A DNA stretch of 64,000 bases from Brachyhypopomus gauderio (taxonomy: Eukaryota; Chordata; Actinopteri; Gymnotiformes; Hypopomidae). The DNA is taken from contig NC_135224.1 of the NCBI RefSeq assembly GCF_052324685.1, positions 22,273,451-22,337,450 of the forward strand, written 5' to 3'. Every line of letters starts with the position of its first letter. Position 1 is the stretch's first letter. A model generated the notes under the pieces. The model searched no databases and was not told the DNA's origin. It was given only the letters and a program-made list of their open reading frames with translations. Positions 25,781 through 40,150 of this stretch are shown in pieces. Made by a program: the position numbers and the translations under genes.

Positions 25781-28700
25781 AACAAGTTAAAAGACTTTTA
25801 CAATGTGTTTAAAGTCGATATAAGCAGCGGTGCCGGTTTAAAAAGACCTATTAGGTGTTTTTCAGTTGTAATTAACAAATGCCACATACATATTTCAGTA
25901 GCACAAGTTAATATAAATACACATATTCAGACAAATGATGTGTGAGCCTTTCAGTGTCTCTTTTAATGCTTTTTAAATATTTGCTTTATAGAGGCCTGCT
26001 AAGATTCATGAATATGACTGAATATGTTTATCTCTAAGAAAATGTCAAATAACATTTTTGCTGTTTCCCCATTTCAATTGTGTTTTATCAGTAAATCTCA
26101 CCAATGTGTGAGCCATGTCTGGGAACCAGTCCATAGACTGCACAATTTCTTGAAAAAAAGAAAGAGTGACTATCATTTTTCATTTGTAGGTTCTTGTGTA
26201 ATTTGTTGCAACAATAGGTCCATCAGTAGTTCCGCAGAGAAACAGAGGGTTTAGGTATGCTAAACTGAGAATTACCTTTTCATTCCCCATAATAAGACAT
26301 ACTCAGATCATACAGAATTACAGTATGTGCCCTAAACACACAATAATACACTAGGTAGATAATGCACTATGGTAACCATACTCACTGTTTATACACCAAA
26401 TAACATATTATATTACTTTCCTTACAAAGTGTGCACATTGTACCAAGGATGTTGGTCTAATTGCTCTAACCAAACGGAAGCTTGAGAACAGAGCACAATA
26501 CAACCTATATTCAGACCAAACCCTCCAGAGAGGTTTAAATTTGAGTGCTTGGTCAATTGTGTAGGTTTTTCTAGATTAGTGTCCTGTTTCTCACAATGTT
26601 TGTTTGCTGCTAGTAGTACATTAGTACTTAGTATTCAAAAACGAACTCTGATTTTTAACTTAGAGGAACCTAATGACAATCCTGTAGGACAAGATTATGG
26701 CTCGGGTGGAGTTACATCATTGTTAAATCAATGACCCCATAGAACTATGTACTATACACACGTTTACATTAGTAACATTACAGTCCATTCAGAAATATTT
26801 GAATATTTATATAGCTAAATCATCCAGGACCAGTAGATTTGCTTGCAGATCAACCTGAATTCTTTGTAGAATTCATGCGGAAACCTGCTAGAAAAACCTA
26901 AAGGTTTGGTCCAACTGTCTCAGTAGCATTTAAGTATTCCAGTATAGAAATGAACTAGCGATGCTTCTAAAGTCACTGCAGGAGTGAGCGCCACCAACAG
27001 AAATGTGAATCTGGAATGTTCAGCAGGTGCTCTTTGCTGTCATGGGTGTCTGGTGTCTTACCTTTGACAGTGGATCGATTTCAAGGCTCTTCCCTTCCAG
27101 GTATCCAGCCTTTGAGTGTTGGATCTTGGGTGGAGTGCCCTATGCATTGTGAAGCCAGCAGCTTTCAACCTTCCTACTGGGATGTCCAACATAGCTGAGT
27201 ATCTAATGACCTGCACTGCATACGTGTTTGAGTCTTCTACCCTAGGTCCTTAAGAATTGCTGTTGTTCCTCATAGTTCCTGTGTGATTGGGGCATCCCAA
27301 CACAAACAGCTGCTCTCTAGATCTGTTATATAAAGGCTTGTAGTTCCCTCATATTCAGCATACACAGGCTAACCATAATCCAGTAATCTGTCAAAACCAA
27401 AGAGTTTAACAAAACTCAGCACTCCAGATGAAACGTGGAGACTCACTGCATTTCGAGGTAACCTGAGCTACCCTACAGTGTGCATTAAAGCTTTGTTTTT
27501 CTTCTCTTTACCATTGGTCATACAGCAGGCTCATTTAGCCCTCTGCTTCTTCCTCCCACACAAAATGAGCAATTCATGCTAAAATAAAGTTTACCTTTTA
27601 TCACAAGATGGCGATTTATTCAGTTTCACAAATTAGCCAACGCAGGGCCATCGCGTTGATAAGACACATGCACAATAGTGGATTGAAGCCACAGTCAGCC
27701 AAAATGTGGGATTTTAAGGAATTTAGAGTAAAAAAAAAAAAAGGTCACAGTTAAGCTGAACATTTTCACAAAATGAAGCTGAAAAGTCAGCTTTAATTTG
27801 GAGTAGTCATGGAAACTGGCCACATAATTTCAGCTACGGTGGATATGTTCATTAGCCTAATGCATTTTCTTATGAAATTCATAAGAGCCTTGTTTCATAA
27901 AACTGCCATAGAGATCAAATTAAATATAACTTTTAGTTTAGCAAAAGTCATCAAATTGCCCAGGAGGGATTTTTTTTAACATTAAGGCTAATCATTTTTC
28001 TCTGTAATCAAGTTTTTTTTTTTTTTTTTTTTTTAAATCATAATGTGGCCAGTTATCTGCAGTTTAAAATAAGTTGTTTTTCATCATCACAAATATTTAA
28101 GTAATAAGTAATATAAAAGGCATCACCAAAAATATAATTTGGTCACTGTCCACATTCCTTTCTCTAAAAAGACGCATTTCTTTGAAAATTTAACCAGTTT
28201 ATCTTTTTTCCTCTTGTCGGGTTGTGTATAATATATAAACAATACACTACTGATGTTCAGGACCCATACAGTCCAAATCAGTCACTGGAGACCAAGAAGT
28301 CAAATGTACTGGACGTGTTAAGTTAAAAGCCACAAACTGTCTGTTTAGCTTCACTCGACGTTATAAAGCCAAGATAAAGGCATGGTTTTAGGACAGACTA
28401 TACAATACAGTTGTGGTTTTAGCAAAAATGTCATTTTCATCAGTAAACATTGATAGAAGTTAAATGTGCCAGTGTGTGTCTGGGAATATATACTACTGGT
28501 AGTTTACAGGCTGTTATCCACCCCATCTCCCTTCCCCCAATATTAGACCTCTCGCCCTTTCTACAGGCTTCTCCTAACTCAGATTTACACACCGTTTCAG
28601 TGTTCTAACATTACCTTTGGAAACTGTACATTTGTGTAGAATTTTAGGTTGACACTCAAGCAGTTTGATCTATTACAGTTTAGTTGGACAGACCGGCCAC

Positions 28701-29572
28701 AACACCACCGCGTGACTGTGTAGAGAAGCCCGTCCTGATACACTACAGCCACCTACAGATCGTCCGGACCACACGCTAAGAATAAGGCCATAATCTAAGG
28801 ATCAATATGGGACACTCGCAACAACCCTTCACAACACATTCAGTAAGGAACACAGGGGTCACAGATGAGGCAGGTCCAGTAACATGCCACTTAAATGCAC
28901 AGGAGCAGAGGAGACCGGCCTCCTGTACTGGAAACGTCTACATCATCTGGTTACATCATCTGGCCTGGCTTGTGCACAGCAGCAAGGTTGTAGATTAGCG
29001 AGGTTGTAGATTAGGGAGGCTGTAGTGTGCATTAGTAGTCTCACTCACCACTTTCCACCATTTAGGGTTTTGCTCTTTAGGGGGTTACAAACCAAAGAAA
29101 GAAAAGAGAAAGAAAGGACCACCCAAACATGTGGGAGGAGTTAACCAAAACAAAAAACCTTTTCCAACTAGAGGCATGATTCTTTTCCAAGGTCCTCAGT
29201 ATAACATGTCTGAACACTTCTTCATTTATGAGGTCAAAAGGCATGGCAAAGATTAACTTAAAATGGACACATCAAATAAATAATTCATGAAAAGATCAAC
29301 CGTCAGTTTATCACACAAATAGAGCAGCATATGGAAGATTCATCATAGTCCTCCAGCATCCAACATCACACCTCTACATGTCATACCTTCACCTTTGCTG
29401 AGACACGTCACGAAATGAAACCGTGAATACAAGGACATTCCTGAATCAAGGGAATATTCCTACTTTGTAGAACCCAGACGTGAACTGCACGTGGGTGATG
29501 AAGTACGCGATTCCGGGTCCGACCTCTGGAGCACCACTCGCGTCCAGTGTGGGTGGGGGCAGTGTCGGAGAC
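25781..29572. other. fubp1-miga1 intergenic region and probable miga1 3' UTR
   Basis: No coding exon recognised. The upper part (about 27.6-29.57 kb) is plausibly the long 3' untranslated region of miga1, with a minus-strand AATAAA at 27615-27620. In the human block NEXN occupies the corresponding position, but no nexilin-like coding sequence was found here. A poly-T run lies at 28,013-28,034. Confidence 0.45.
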
Positions 29573-32500
29573 TCACTGCACCCGGGCCTCCATCAGGGCA
29601 CTGGGCGGCAGGCGGGGCGGAGTACATGTGCAGCCGCTGAGCTGACGGAGGGGGTCAGACATGCCCAGGTAGGCCAGGAGCAGCTCGGAGTGTCGCTGCA
29701 GCAGGTGGAGCACGTCCTCGGACAAGGCGTCCACGCTGGAGTAACGCACCTTCTCCAGGTCGAAGATATCCTTCAGGAAAGACTGCACCTGGTCCTGAAG
29801 AGGGGGGGTAGAAAGGTACCACTGAAACGGAATGACGTGTCACATGCATGATGTCACGTCACATGTCCTCCAAGTCAACGAGAGTCACACGAAGATACAC
29901 TTTACCTTGAAGAAGCAGCAGAAGTCATGGAGGGAGGTTTTAGGACCCAGGAAGCCCCATGCCAACACTGGGCTTATGTGCTCACACACTGTGTAGAAGT
30001 GGGCAATGAAGCCATCCTGCAACTACACAACAGGCAAGTATGAGCTAGAGCCAAACATCAACACAGGGACATGAACTAAACAATATGGAGTCACGGAGCT
30101 TTGTTAATAAACGATGCCATTTGTAAAACGCAATATGTTACAGGCCAAAGATCATGTTTGGCGAGCAACTGAAATTTCACATGAATTGCAAAGTATAAAA
30201 TGAAGGTGTTGTGACAACAAAGAAAATGCCTAAAATGATCTTCAGTTTGGTTCAGCAATGGTGTCCAATGGAAGACGAGCCAAAATCCAACCAACCAATC
30301 AACCGAAACAGCCTCATGTCATGCATCCCAGTATCCCACGCCAAAACCCATCACCAAAAACCACCAAGAGGGACTGAAGAACCTTCATATGTTGCCTCTT
30401 TTGCTTCAGAACGGACCAACAGCTCGACGCAACAGCCTACAAGGAGAAATTGCCATTGATACGCTGAACGTTTTTGTTTGTGTACTTTAAGAAGGGTGGG
30501 CGTGAGATTCTTTTACTCACCGTCTCTTTGAAGGAACTGTTGAGCCAGCGATTATTGACGACATTCTGGATGGAGATGGGCGGATTCTCCAGATCCTCGA
30601 ATGAGTCCATGAGGACGAAGTCGAGGACAATGTCATAGAAGTTGATATGCTTCACCTAAACATCAAATCAGAACAATGTTGACCGACAGGCAAAACTACA
30701 AATTGAATGAATCCGATTGATAATAACGAGGTTGATCAATAGACAAGGAAATAAGGAAATGAGCTCATTAGGGTTTTTCGATTAAATCGCTGAGCTCAGA
30801 TTTCTTGTGCTTGGCAAGTCCCCCTTACCCCTCTTGTCGCCAGCTCCGCCTCCGTGTTCTCCCAGTGGTCTGAGAACTCCAGGAAGGAGATCATCTCTTC
30901 AAATGCCTCCTCGAACCTCTTGGGGTTCTGCCAACCACAATGTCTCATCAGCTGTGGCAAGGGCTACTGGGGTGCATTAATGCCAGGCACTCCACCTGAA
31001 GACGGACGAACGCTCACCTTCCGTGCTTTGACGATGATCGAGGACAGGATCCTCTTCCCCATGTCGGCCAGAAAGGTTCTGGTGGCCCGTTCATGTAGAA
31101 TGACCTAGAGAGAGAATATTACATGACCTAGTGTTATTTAGGACAAAGTGTCTCATGAGGAAACGCGGAAGATTTACCCATTTATTTATTTACCTAGTTT
31201 TAAAAGGTCTTTAGTAGACTAATGGAAGAGCTATGGACACTTGCACAGCTCTCTGGATTTCAAGAATCGGTACTCTACCTGACAGGCCTGGCGTACACAG
31301 TGCAGCTTTGCAAGGAAATCAGTGTCACCGAGACATTCCAGCATCTCCGTTCTTTTTTGTGACAGGGACGGAAAAATAATTTTATGTGAACCAACTGGAC
31401 AAACTGGGTGTATATCAGTACCTGTATCATTATACAGAGTACATAGACGCCAATATATTCCATCTGTACCACTAATACAGGCAACGAGTTATTATGAGTT
31501 ATGCCAATTCTCCATCTCACCGGAGCACTCTGCAGGAGATCTTCCCATCCTCGGCCATCTGTAGCGCCTCCTCGTAGAACGGGTAATGGCAGAGGGGGAC
31601 GAGACCCAGGGTGCTTCGAAGCTCTCGGTGTTCAGACAGCTGGAGGTGTGAGAGAGGGGGGTCAGCACAGTATCCATGGCATAAAGCCCAGGCTACATTG
31701 TCAGGCCAATTTTGCCACGGCTGACGAATTGCTTTTAGACTGTAGGGGTGGTGCTGACCACTGTAGGGGTGGTGCTGAGTGAGTGGATGCTGTACAGAGG
31801 ATTACGAAAGATAATTTTTAAAATAGGGGCACATCAGCCATCTTTAAAAACTGGTATGCCTCTTCTGAAGATTTAAAATATGATACATTTTTTACAGATT
31901 ACTGAGATCAAGATTATTCATTATGACTGAGATCAAAATTAAAAGTTTAACATGCTTTAATTTATAAGGTTTTATAAAAGCTTTGGCATTTTCATGACAA
32001 AGAATGGGATGTTTAATAGCAAGCATTTGCGGAGTGGATGGCCTAGAACTCCCTTGTGATGGTTCGTCTTTGTGTCTAGGATAAAATAAACCTCCTCTTC
32101 AAAATACACTTGTTGCCCTCAGAGAAAGGCCTTGTGCTTGTTGAGTGGTGCAATCCAACAAACATGATATAGTTAGTGTAGTTCTTCAGTGGCTTATTAA
32201 TATTAGAAGTAGGTGCACTAGATTAGAGTTGGAACAAACCTTTGCAGGGCAGTGGATCTCCAGGACTTAGGCAACCTTCTCGTACAGGATAAAGACTAGG
32301 TAACGTTATTACAGAAACCACATGACCGTCGACGTAGCAGGTTTGCTCACCTCAGCGGCAGACACGAAGGAGTCAGTGGAGGCCACGCTCACGGAGTCCC
32401 TCAGACACAGGTCATCCCAGTCATCCCTCACGGAAAGTTCTGGATGCTTCTCTACTGGATGGAGAGAAAGCTTTGGCGTGAATGATCGCAAAGACACAGA

Positions 32501-35500
32501 TTGGCACAAAGAACTTCTCTTCGCTTCAGGAGCCAGACTGACCGTTGGTGCAGTGTGAGGAGTGGTCCACCATCCCGAGGGCTCCTTCAAACTCCTCCTG
32601 GAGGCGGTAGGCCCTTTGCAGGAGACACTCCAGCTTATGGATGAACTCCGCACTGATGATGTCCTGTGGGGCAGGGAGCAACGACATGAGATTCACTGCA
32701 CTGTACAGTTTAAAGCGCTTAGACAATAGGCAGTACAAAATGTAGGGAAACTAGTGCAAAATTTAGGGAAACTCTAGAGTGCGCTAGTTTGGATTTGTAG
32801 AACTGGAGCACAACCCATTGGACTGGGAGTACGATCCATCTGCGGAGGCCGTGATTCACTGTACTCCACACTCAGCCCACTAACTCTCTCAAACCACTTC
32901 ACAGGACATCGTCGTCATCCTCTTCTTCACTTTGTCCCAGTTTTACATGCGCTGCTCCAGAATACTAGAACATAGAGTTAAGGCAACGGCTGGCATCGCA
33001 CCGCACACTCTGATCTTCACAAAGCCTCCTGCAGGTTTTCCTGAGGCCGATTGGCTATTTTAAGAACTGCTTGCTATTTTAAAATCCAGCGGGGGCTTCA
33101 AAGGGGGGGGGGGGTTTAATCATGGGGTTTGGCAGCCTCCAGTGGGGTCGGGAGAGGCACACGAGGACACGCAGAAGAGGAGCCCTTCGTACCTCCACGC
33201 TCTCCTCCGCTATGGCGTCCCCGGCGCCGAGTTTGACGGAGGCGCAGCTGGCCTCCTCCTCCGTCCGTCGGCTGCGGAAGGATAGCGCCTGCTCCCAGCG
33301 CTGCAGCGCCTCCTCGAACAGCTCCATGCCTGCGGGGACAGCAGCGTGGCCCGTTACGGAGGCGGTTCTGGGCCGCGCGGTGAGGAGACCCGGCACAGAG
33401 TCGCCCCCTGGCTCTTACCCATCAGGTAGAGGTTCTCCGGTGTAGTGATGGGGACGCCCACCATGCCGGGGACGGCACCGTCGTCCCCCCTGTCCCAGCA
33501 CGTGGACAGGTTGGCGCAGGTGCAGCTGCTGCAGGAGTTGACACTCTGAGTAGAGACGGAAGACGCCTGCTGAAGACGCTCGGCACCATATCGCTTTTTC
33601 GTTTTTCTGGATGGTTTTCTGCGTCGCCATGCGAGGCTAGTTTTACGTAAAAACAACTATGCCAACAGCTGATATGGAGACAAAGTTAAACGGGTCAACG
33701 AGGCGTGAAATTGTACGACGACCGAAATAGCGTGGTTCGGAAGGGCTGGGTGGAGGTGTCTGGGTTGGGGGGCCTTACTGAAGCGAGACTCTGCAGCGAT
33801 CCGGACAGCCGGCTGTAGAGGCCTCCGTGTGACATCGCAGAGCGGGAGAAGCCATTCTTGGGGTGTATGGGCAAATTCAGCCCCTGGCGACAGCAGGCGG
33901 CTTCTGTGAGAGGAGTCACACTAAACCGTCATCGGCCTAGATAATCACACACCAAGATCACTGCCCGCATGGCCATATTTAAGTGAGTAGGTACTTCTGA
34001 TTCAAATTGACAACCGCTACAGAGCAAAATCTGCCAGGACAGAGCTGTTCATCAGTCAACTTATTCTAGGATCATTAGTAACGATTTGATTGAAAAGTCA
34101 CAGATTTCAAACATTCCATACAAAATATAGAAATAATTTTTCAAAAATTATATAAAAAACATAAAAATCTCTTAATATTTTAAAATTTAAATATATTAAA
34201 CATGTGTCCTGGCTTAGCTGAAGATGTCCTTGGCCAGTCAACAGTCTGAAGCGGTAGCGACATGTTGCAGTCCCAGTTCGCACGGTTCCCTTACCTCTCG
34301 ATGGGGGAAGAGCGGCGAGGATATCGAAACCCTCTCGTCCCTGTGGCGACGGGGCTTTTTTCTTGCCCTTCCTCCTCCTGAGATGGTGTGCGAGGAAGAG
34401 GAGGGAGACTGCGCCAACGGCGGTGAGGGCGACCAGTTTCTTCGTGCAGCCACTCAAGCTCACCTGCCAACGACGCGCGTGGGCAGAAAAGGGAGACGAG
34501 GCGTCGGTCGGAGGCCGGACAGCACGGGACCGTCCAGACCCCTCCCTCCCCACGTCCCCCACAGGAGAGAGGACGAACCAGGACAGAAGAATGGACAGAG
34601 ACGGAGAGTATGTGGGGACGAGGGACAGCTACACGGAGGTAAAGACGGGAGCTTCTTTTTAGCTCAGAAAGTGGTTGGATGCGATCTGATCACAGACATC
34701 GGTGCCACGCCAGTCTGGTTGATTTCGTGCAGACAGACACGCGCACACACAGGAACACAAGCGCACACAAACGCAGAGATGCACATGTTGGCGCACACAG
34801 ACACAGAAATGCACACATGTGCATAGCTTTGCTGTCGGTCATGGTGTGCATATGCACGTCCACTCGAGATCGATGGAACCCCGTAACAGAAACTCAAGCG
34901 AAACCACCACTTCCTGGCGCTCCACCCAGGTACAAAAGACGGCGCACGACGACACACAACGCTTGTAACACACGCCTTTGCTCCAGAACTGTTGCCAAGT
35001 CTGTGTGCTGGGAACAACGGCGTGTGCTAGCGATGCAGTGCCACTTGCAGTGCCAACGTGCCAGTCCTGAGGCCCTGGAGGGCACGTTGTGCTGCCTCTG
35101 GTCCTGACATCAGAGGAAGGAGTCATAGCCAGACACCTATACATGTTTTAAAGAGAGTCTACTGCATTCTGCTTACTGGCCAGTCAAGAACCAGGCGGCA
35201 AACATGCAAGGCACAAAACAAAATGATGTAATCTATGATGACATGGCAATCCATACGTCAAATCATAAACTCCACATCTTCACAAGACCACAGAATGATC
35301 AGGGCTTTGGGATTGTGGACAGTCTAGTCCTGCTGGAGTCTGTACTGCTTAGTGTACCACGGTCCTGCAATCGAAGAGAGATGGGTCGTTCGTTTGTTTG
35401 CTCTTTCAAGCCGGCTTACCCGCGGGAGGGAGGACAGGACGGAGAGAGGGAGGTCCAGCACGCGCAGAGCAGCCTCCTTCACGTGCAGCTCCGCATTCCT

Positions 35501-35518
35501 GAGCACGTCTTCCGCCAT
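29573..35518 (-). CDS. miga1: Mitoguardin 1 (FAM73A)
   Basis: Fifteen coding exons splice in frame to 595 residues: 35518-35420, 34463-34295, 33903-33779, 33545-33419, 33329-33193, 32663-32543, 32454-32351, 31639-31521, 31351-31279, 31104-31018, 30927-30829, 30655-30521, 30436-30383, 30022-29906, 29794-29573. Mitoguardins sit in the outer mitochondrial membrane and promote fusion, in mammals through MitoPLD. A transmembrane helix lies at about residues 43-58, followed by the basic stretch HHLRRRKGKKK. Family blocks include PITTPENLYLMGMELFEEAL, KLGAGDAIAEESV, FYEEAL, LNSSFKET, AVASSCWSVLKQKRQ and the terminal MEARVQ. The human protein is 632 residues. Human has IP where this copy has LQ before DGF. 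The exon at 30383-30436 has a weak donor (gttctt) and the exon at 31351 a purine-rich acceptor. The gene is divergent from usp33, as I recall it in human. Confidence 0.95.
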
Positions 35519-36300
35519 GACGTCAGTCACTCCTCCTCATCCTCCCCAGCTCGCGCTGAAGACACGACCAACATGCCGCAAACCTGTCAGAGTACGACTG
35601 CAGAAATCTGGTAAAAGTCCAAGAGACGTGTCGAATTGGCTGTCTCGTGAGGACAAAATCTTCATGTCATACCATGCATGTAGACTGAAGGAACTAACGT
35701 TGTATGGGTAAATGTTTGGTGAGACACAGCTGCAACTACATTACGTTTCTGTGAAGCTACTGATTCTGCTCCTAGAGAGATCATCTTCGTGATCGTTGTG
35801 GAACTGACCAGATGTAACTAACTAACCAGTAAAGCGTATATTCCAGATAACTGGTTACAGCATGATTAGATTAACCCAGACTGTTGGGTATGATCAACAT
35901 CAATAGTGCTTTACAGGACTAAAGGCAACGTGACAAATACATAATAACTTAAATCCATACACTAAGATACACTGATCACGCTGTGTTAGGCAGCTACGTT
36001 GAAACGTGTGAACTGCAAACGTTACACTAGGGTTTTCTAGCAGAACTCCCATGTTGCTGCACTATATCTATCTACATTAAATTGAACAGATAAGGCGTCG
36101 CCAGAGAATCAGATTCATGATCGCATTAAACAGAAAACAAAGCTTCTTACTTCCAGCGTCTCTGTTGCTGATACGCTATCTCTCGAGAGGCGTGTGAACG
36201 CTCACGATTCATGTGGGTGGACCAGACACAGTATATGGGCTGGACACACCACGTGGCGTCATAGCGCGCGCGTGGCCGGGAACGCTTCCTGTGTTACCAC
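35519..36300 (-). promoter_or_regulatory. miga1: miga1 5' untranslated exons and promoter, tentative
   Basis: On the minus strand an acceptor (gtgtcttcag) at 35556-35557 precedes the start-codon exon. A donor (ggaa|gtaagaag) at 36150-36151 could end a noncoding first exon. Around 36,240-36,290 the sequence becomes CpG-rich (gcgtcatagcgcgcgcgtgg), suggesting the promoter. This is inferred from splice-site sequence only. Confidence 0.35.
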
Positions 36301-36620
36301 GTACAGTTTTCAAAATTAAAGTCCCAACACTAAATTCACACAGGCAATGATTACATAAATCAAAGCTGCTCAGCTGCTGAAGCTAATCATACACTCGCAC
36401 AACTCACTGCTTTAAATCCTATTGAATTGCCCGTAGAGACTAAGCGCCTAAACAGCGTTTCTGAGTATAAATTGGTGTTTCAGAGCAACTTTTGCAGAAT
36501 GACTTGAATAAATATTTCGCTAGAAAATAGTGTTTTCATGTTTTGTGAATTTTATCACGTTTGCAATGTTTCCAGTGCATTCCCACGCAAGTAGTAGGTT
36601 TTATATTTTATATTCATATA

Positions 36621-36687
36621 CATACTGTCCTATTAAACCCTATATATATAATATATATATATATATATATGGTTTAATAGGACAGTA

Positions 36688-36690
<3 letters not shown>
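36621..36690. repeat. Inverted repeat with TA-rich loop
   Basis: A 19-base arm (catactgtcctattaaacc, 36621-36639) is perfectly inverted at 36671-36689, separated by a TA tract. More TA repeat follows to 36,738. It looks like a small foldback element or MITE. Confidence 0.7.
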
Positions 36691-36742
<52 letters not shown>

Positions 36743-37305
36743 TGACAGTCTTGCTAGGGCCCGGGACAAGAAAGTCTAATAATTTATTTTCAAAACGCCC
36801 AATCTTAACGTCTTCACGAGAACTGTTCAGTCAGACAGCTATTTGTTGTGAAACAAAGTAGTTACTTTCAAGCATTTTCAAGTACTTTAGCCTAAATTCC
36901 AGCACTTTTCAAACCTGGAACACAATGCAACATTAAAATTCGTCAGGTAAATGTTTTCCTTTCTTTTCTGCGCTCCAGATTTCTGTATTTACTTTAACTA
37001 TCCACCACTGTATTTCCCGCTGTTGTGCGGGTACCAGCCAGTTACGGTCGGTGCTGGATCAAACCATTTTCCAGTGGGATGCGGGGGTGTATGCACTTAA
37101 TGGAAAATATGCAGATAGGTTAAAAAACATATATTTTAGCCATTGAGTTTATTTTGAGTACAGAATTTTATATTAATGAAAGATTTCAAGATTATTTAAA
37201 AATTATAGACTTTAAATAAAAAATAAATTGCTGGGCTCTTTGATGGGCCCCCCTGGCCCTGGGGCCCGGGACAACAGACCCGGTTGTCCCCCCCTGTCGA
37301 CGGGG

Positions 37306-37785
<480 letters not shown>

Positions 37786-37889
37786 TGAGACAGGTACAGG
37801 TAAGTCTGTAGAGAGAAAGAAAGAAAGAATGAAATGGTGAAAATAGGAAGGTGCTTGTGCCCATCTATTTTTTTTTTATCCGCAATGTG

Positions 37890-38214
37890 CTCGCTCCTCA
37901 AACGGGGGCGCCTGGGCCGGGAAGGTCTGTACGTGAATTCAAGAGTTATTTCGTTTCTCCGTCCTAGACGGCGCTGTCAGTGCCCGACGGTGCTGCCCGT
38001 TCACTCGGCATCACAGGACCGGAAAGACCGTTCAGAGTGTCACAGCGACGGCGGACCTGGAAGTGTTGCTGCTCGGCGGGACTGGACGGCGGTACTGGGA
38101 CTGTAGCGACGGACCGGACACGTTAGATAAATATGTAGCTCAAAGATACGTGTGAGCGTTCATTAGCAGGTCCGGAGTGGTTCATTCAGCGACGCCCTCG
38201 CACCGTCAGCCGCG
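37890..38214 (+). promoter_or_regulatory. usp33: usp33 CpG-rich promoter and noncoding first exon
   Basis: A CpG-rich block begins near 37,890 and continues past a strong donor (cgcg|gtaagt) at 38215. This would end a noncoding exon 1 that splices to the exon containing the start codon at 42,278. It lies divergent to miga1. The transcription start cannot be set from sequence. Confidence 0.5.
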
Positions 38215-39002
38215 GTAAGTGTAGTGTGTCGGGTGTTTTCGGCGTCTCTGCTCGCTGAACTACCCCAGGTTACGATAGACGTTGTGTGCTAGCCGGTAGC
38301 TATCAGCCGCTGTAGCTCACCTCACATATCGAATATGGGTTCGCTGGTTAAATGTTCTCATTATATATATATTATATTATATTATATAAAGCTCCTAATA
38401 CCGGTTGTAAGTGAGCGAGACTGGTCCGTGTTAGCCGCTTAGCTTCGTCAGGTTGGCCGTCTCACAACTGTCACCCGGCCCGCTGCTGCTGGCCGCCCGG
38501 CCGCTACTCTCGACGAGCGGGAATGGTTCAATTTGTTCTGTTCATAGCTGTTAAATTACACATTTGATTAAAATATTCGTTATACTAGCGGGTGACCGGG
38601 ACTTATCTCAGTAAAAACTGCAGCGAATGACTTGACGTTTTCGTTTTGTGACACTAGTTGTGATTTGTGTTTGGATGTTCAGCGTTTGTAGGCCGTCCGT
38701 TGGTTTGGACCCGCGGGTCTGTCACTTTATCTGCTGAGGTCGTTTTTAGGGTTTCGGGAACCTTGCACAGGAGGATATATGTGTTTGCTTCTCTTTTCTT
38801 GCAGTATTAACACGCCTTGTGTAATACACGAGAGTTTCCTGAATAAACACGTAGCCTGCATCTTGCTTGAATATCCATCCTAAAATTCATCCAGTTTATC
38901 TTGGTACGTTTTGTAGTACACCATTTATTCTTTCTGGATTAAATGCACTTGTCACAGGCATTATTTTCCAAATGCATCATAGGTATCACAGGTATAATTT
39001 GT

Positions 39003-39006
39003 TATT

Positions 39007-39058
<52 letters not shown>

Positions 39059-39842
39059 TTTTAGTTGGCTTGCAGATGAAATGAAACCTCTGCTTTTTTT
39101 CATAAAAGTAATGAAATAGCTGGCCTTGTTTGCAGGTTTCAGCCCAGAAAGTGCCCTTTTTCAGTTAAATGCTGTATTGAGCAATAACAGTTAGGGATCC
39201 ACAACACTATGTTCTGTGATTAAGAAAGAAAATAGCCTAATAATTAGATTTATTGCCTAATAACCCCCCTCCCCAGATGTGTTCCTACTAAAGTGTGTCT
39301 AGCTCCATTTATTAGGAACATTGACTAAAAATCATAATCGCATGCCTTCTTAATCCTTGAACGTGGAATGAGCCTAAGTGGACTTTTGCATTGTGTTCAG
39401 TAGTGATGTGAGATACTCTTTGTGTTTCAGCCTTTATCTGGCAACCCGAGCAATGTCGCATTCGTGCAGTGCTGGACAATTTCAGTATCGGTCAGTCAGA
39501 ACCTAAGCCTTCCACTTAGAGTCTGAGATACATTTTCATTAGTGAAAAAGCACCACGAATCCACTCATGTACTTAGCAGCAATTCAGGGAAAGTTGAAAT
39601 GAGCCCTGGGTGTAATCCAGGCCAACCTTGAAACATTTTTATTTGGTCAGTGATGCATACAGATGGAACGAGAGGTACTCGGGCTTCTGCTGCTATTTTG
39701 TTAACATCGGCATCTGCTCAAAGAGGCTCACTGATTGCATCTTTTTCCTCTGTTCAAATCTTAAAAGGTATTTGTGTTTTGATACTAACTAAGGTGTGCC
39801 CTTATCATTTTTACTGCTCTTTGCTACTTGGGTGAGAGTTTA

Positions 39843-39893
<51 letters not shown>

Positions 39894-39997
39894 ACAAAAG
39901 CACATGTGCCTGTGTGTGTTTCTCTGCAGACTGCGTGCATTTACATGTGTCCACGTATGCCTTTGCATGTGTGTGTCTATGAGCAAAGAGGAAGGGG

Positions 39998-40036
<39 letters not shown>

Positions 40037-40050
40037 TGCATCTGTGTGTG

Positions 40051-40088
<38 letters not shown>

Positions 40089-40150
40089 AATGTGAATGTG
40101 TGTGTGGGTGTGTCTGCATCTGTGTGTGTGTGTGTGTGTGTGTGTCTGTG
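39003..40150. repeat. Microsatellites in usp33 intron 1
   Basis: (AAT)n at 39003-39057, then several (GT)n tracts at about 39846-39890, 40001-40034, 40058-40084 and 40122-40143. Cys/Val and His/Thr repetitive open frames here are artefacts of these tracts. Confidence 0.9.

Noticed and set aside
34224-34826. 200-residue plus-strand open frame
   Set aside because: Antisense to the miga1 transmembrane exon in GC-rich DNA. No splice context or family match.
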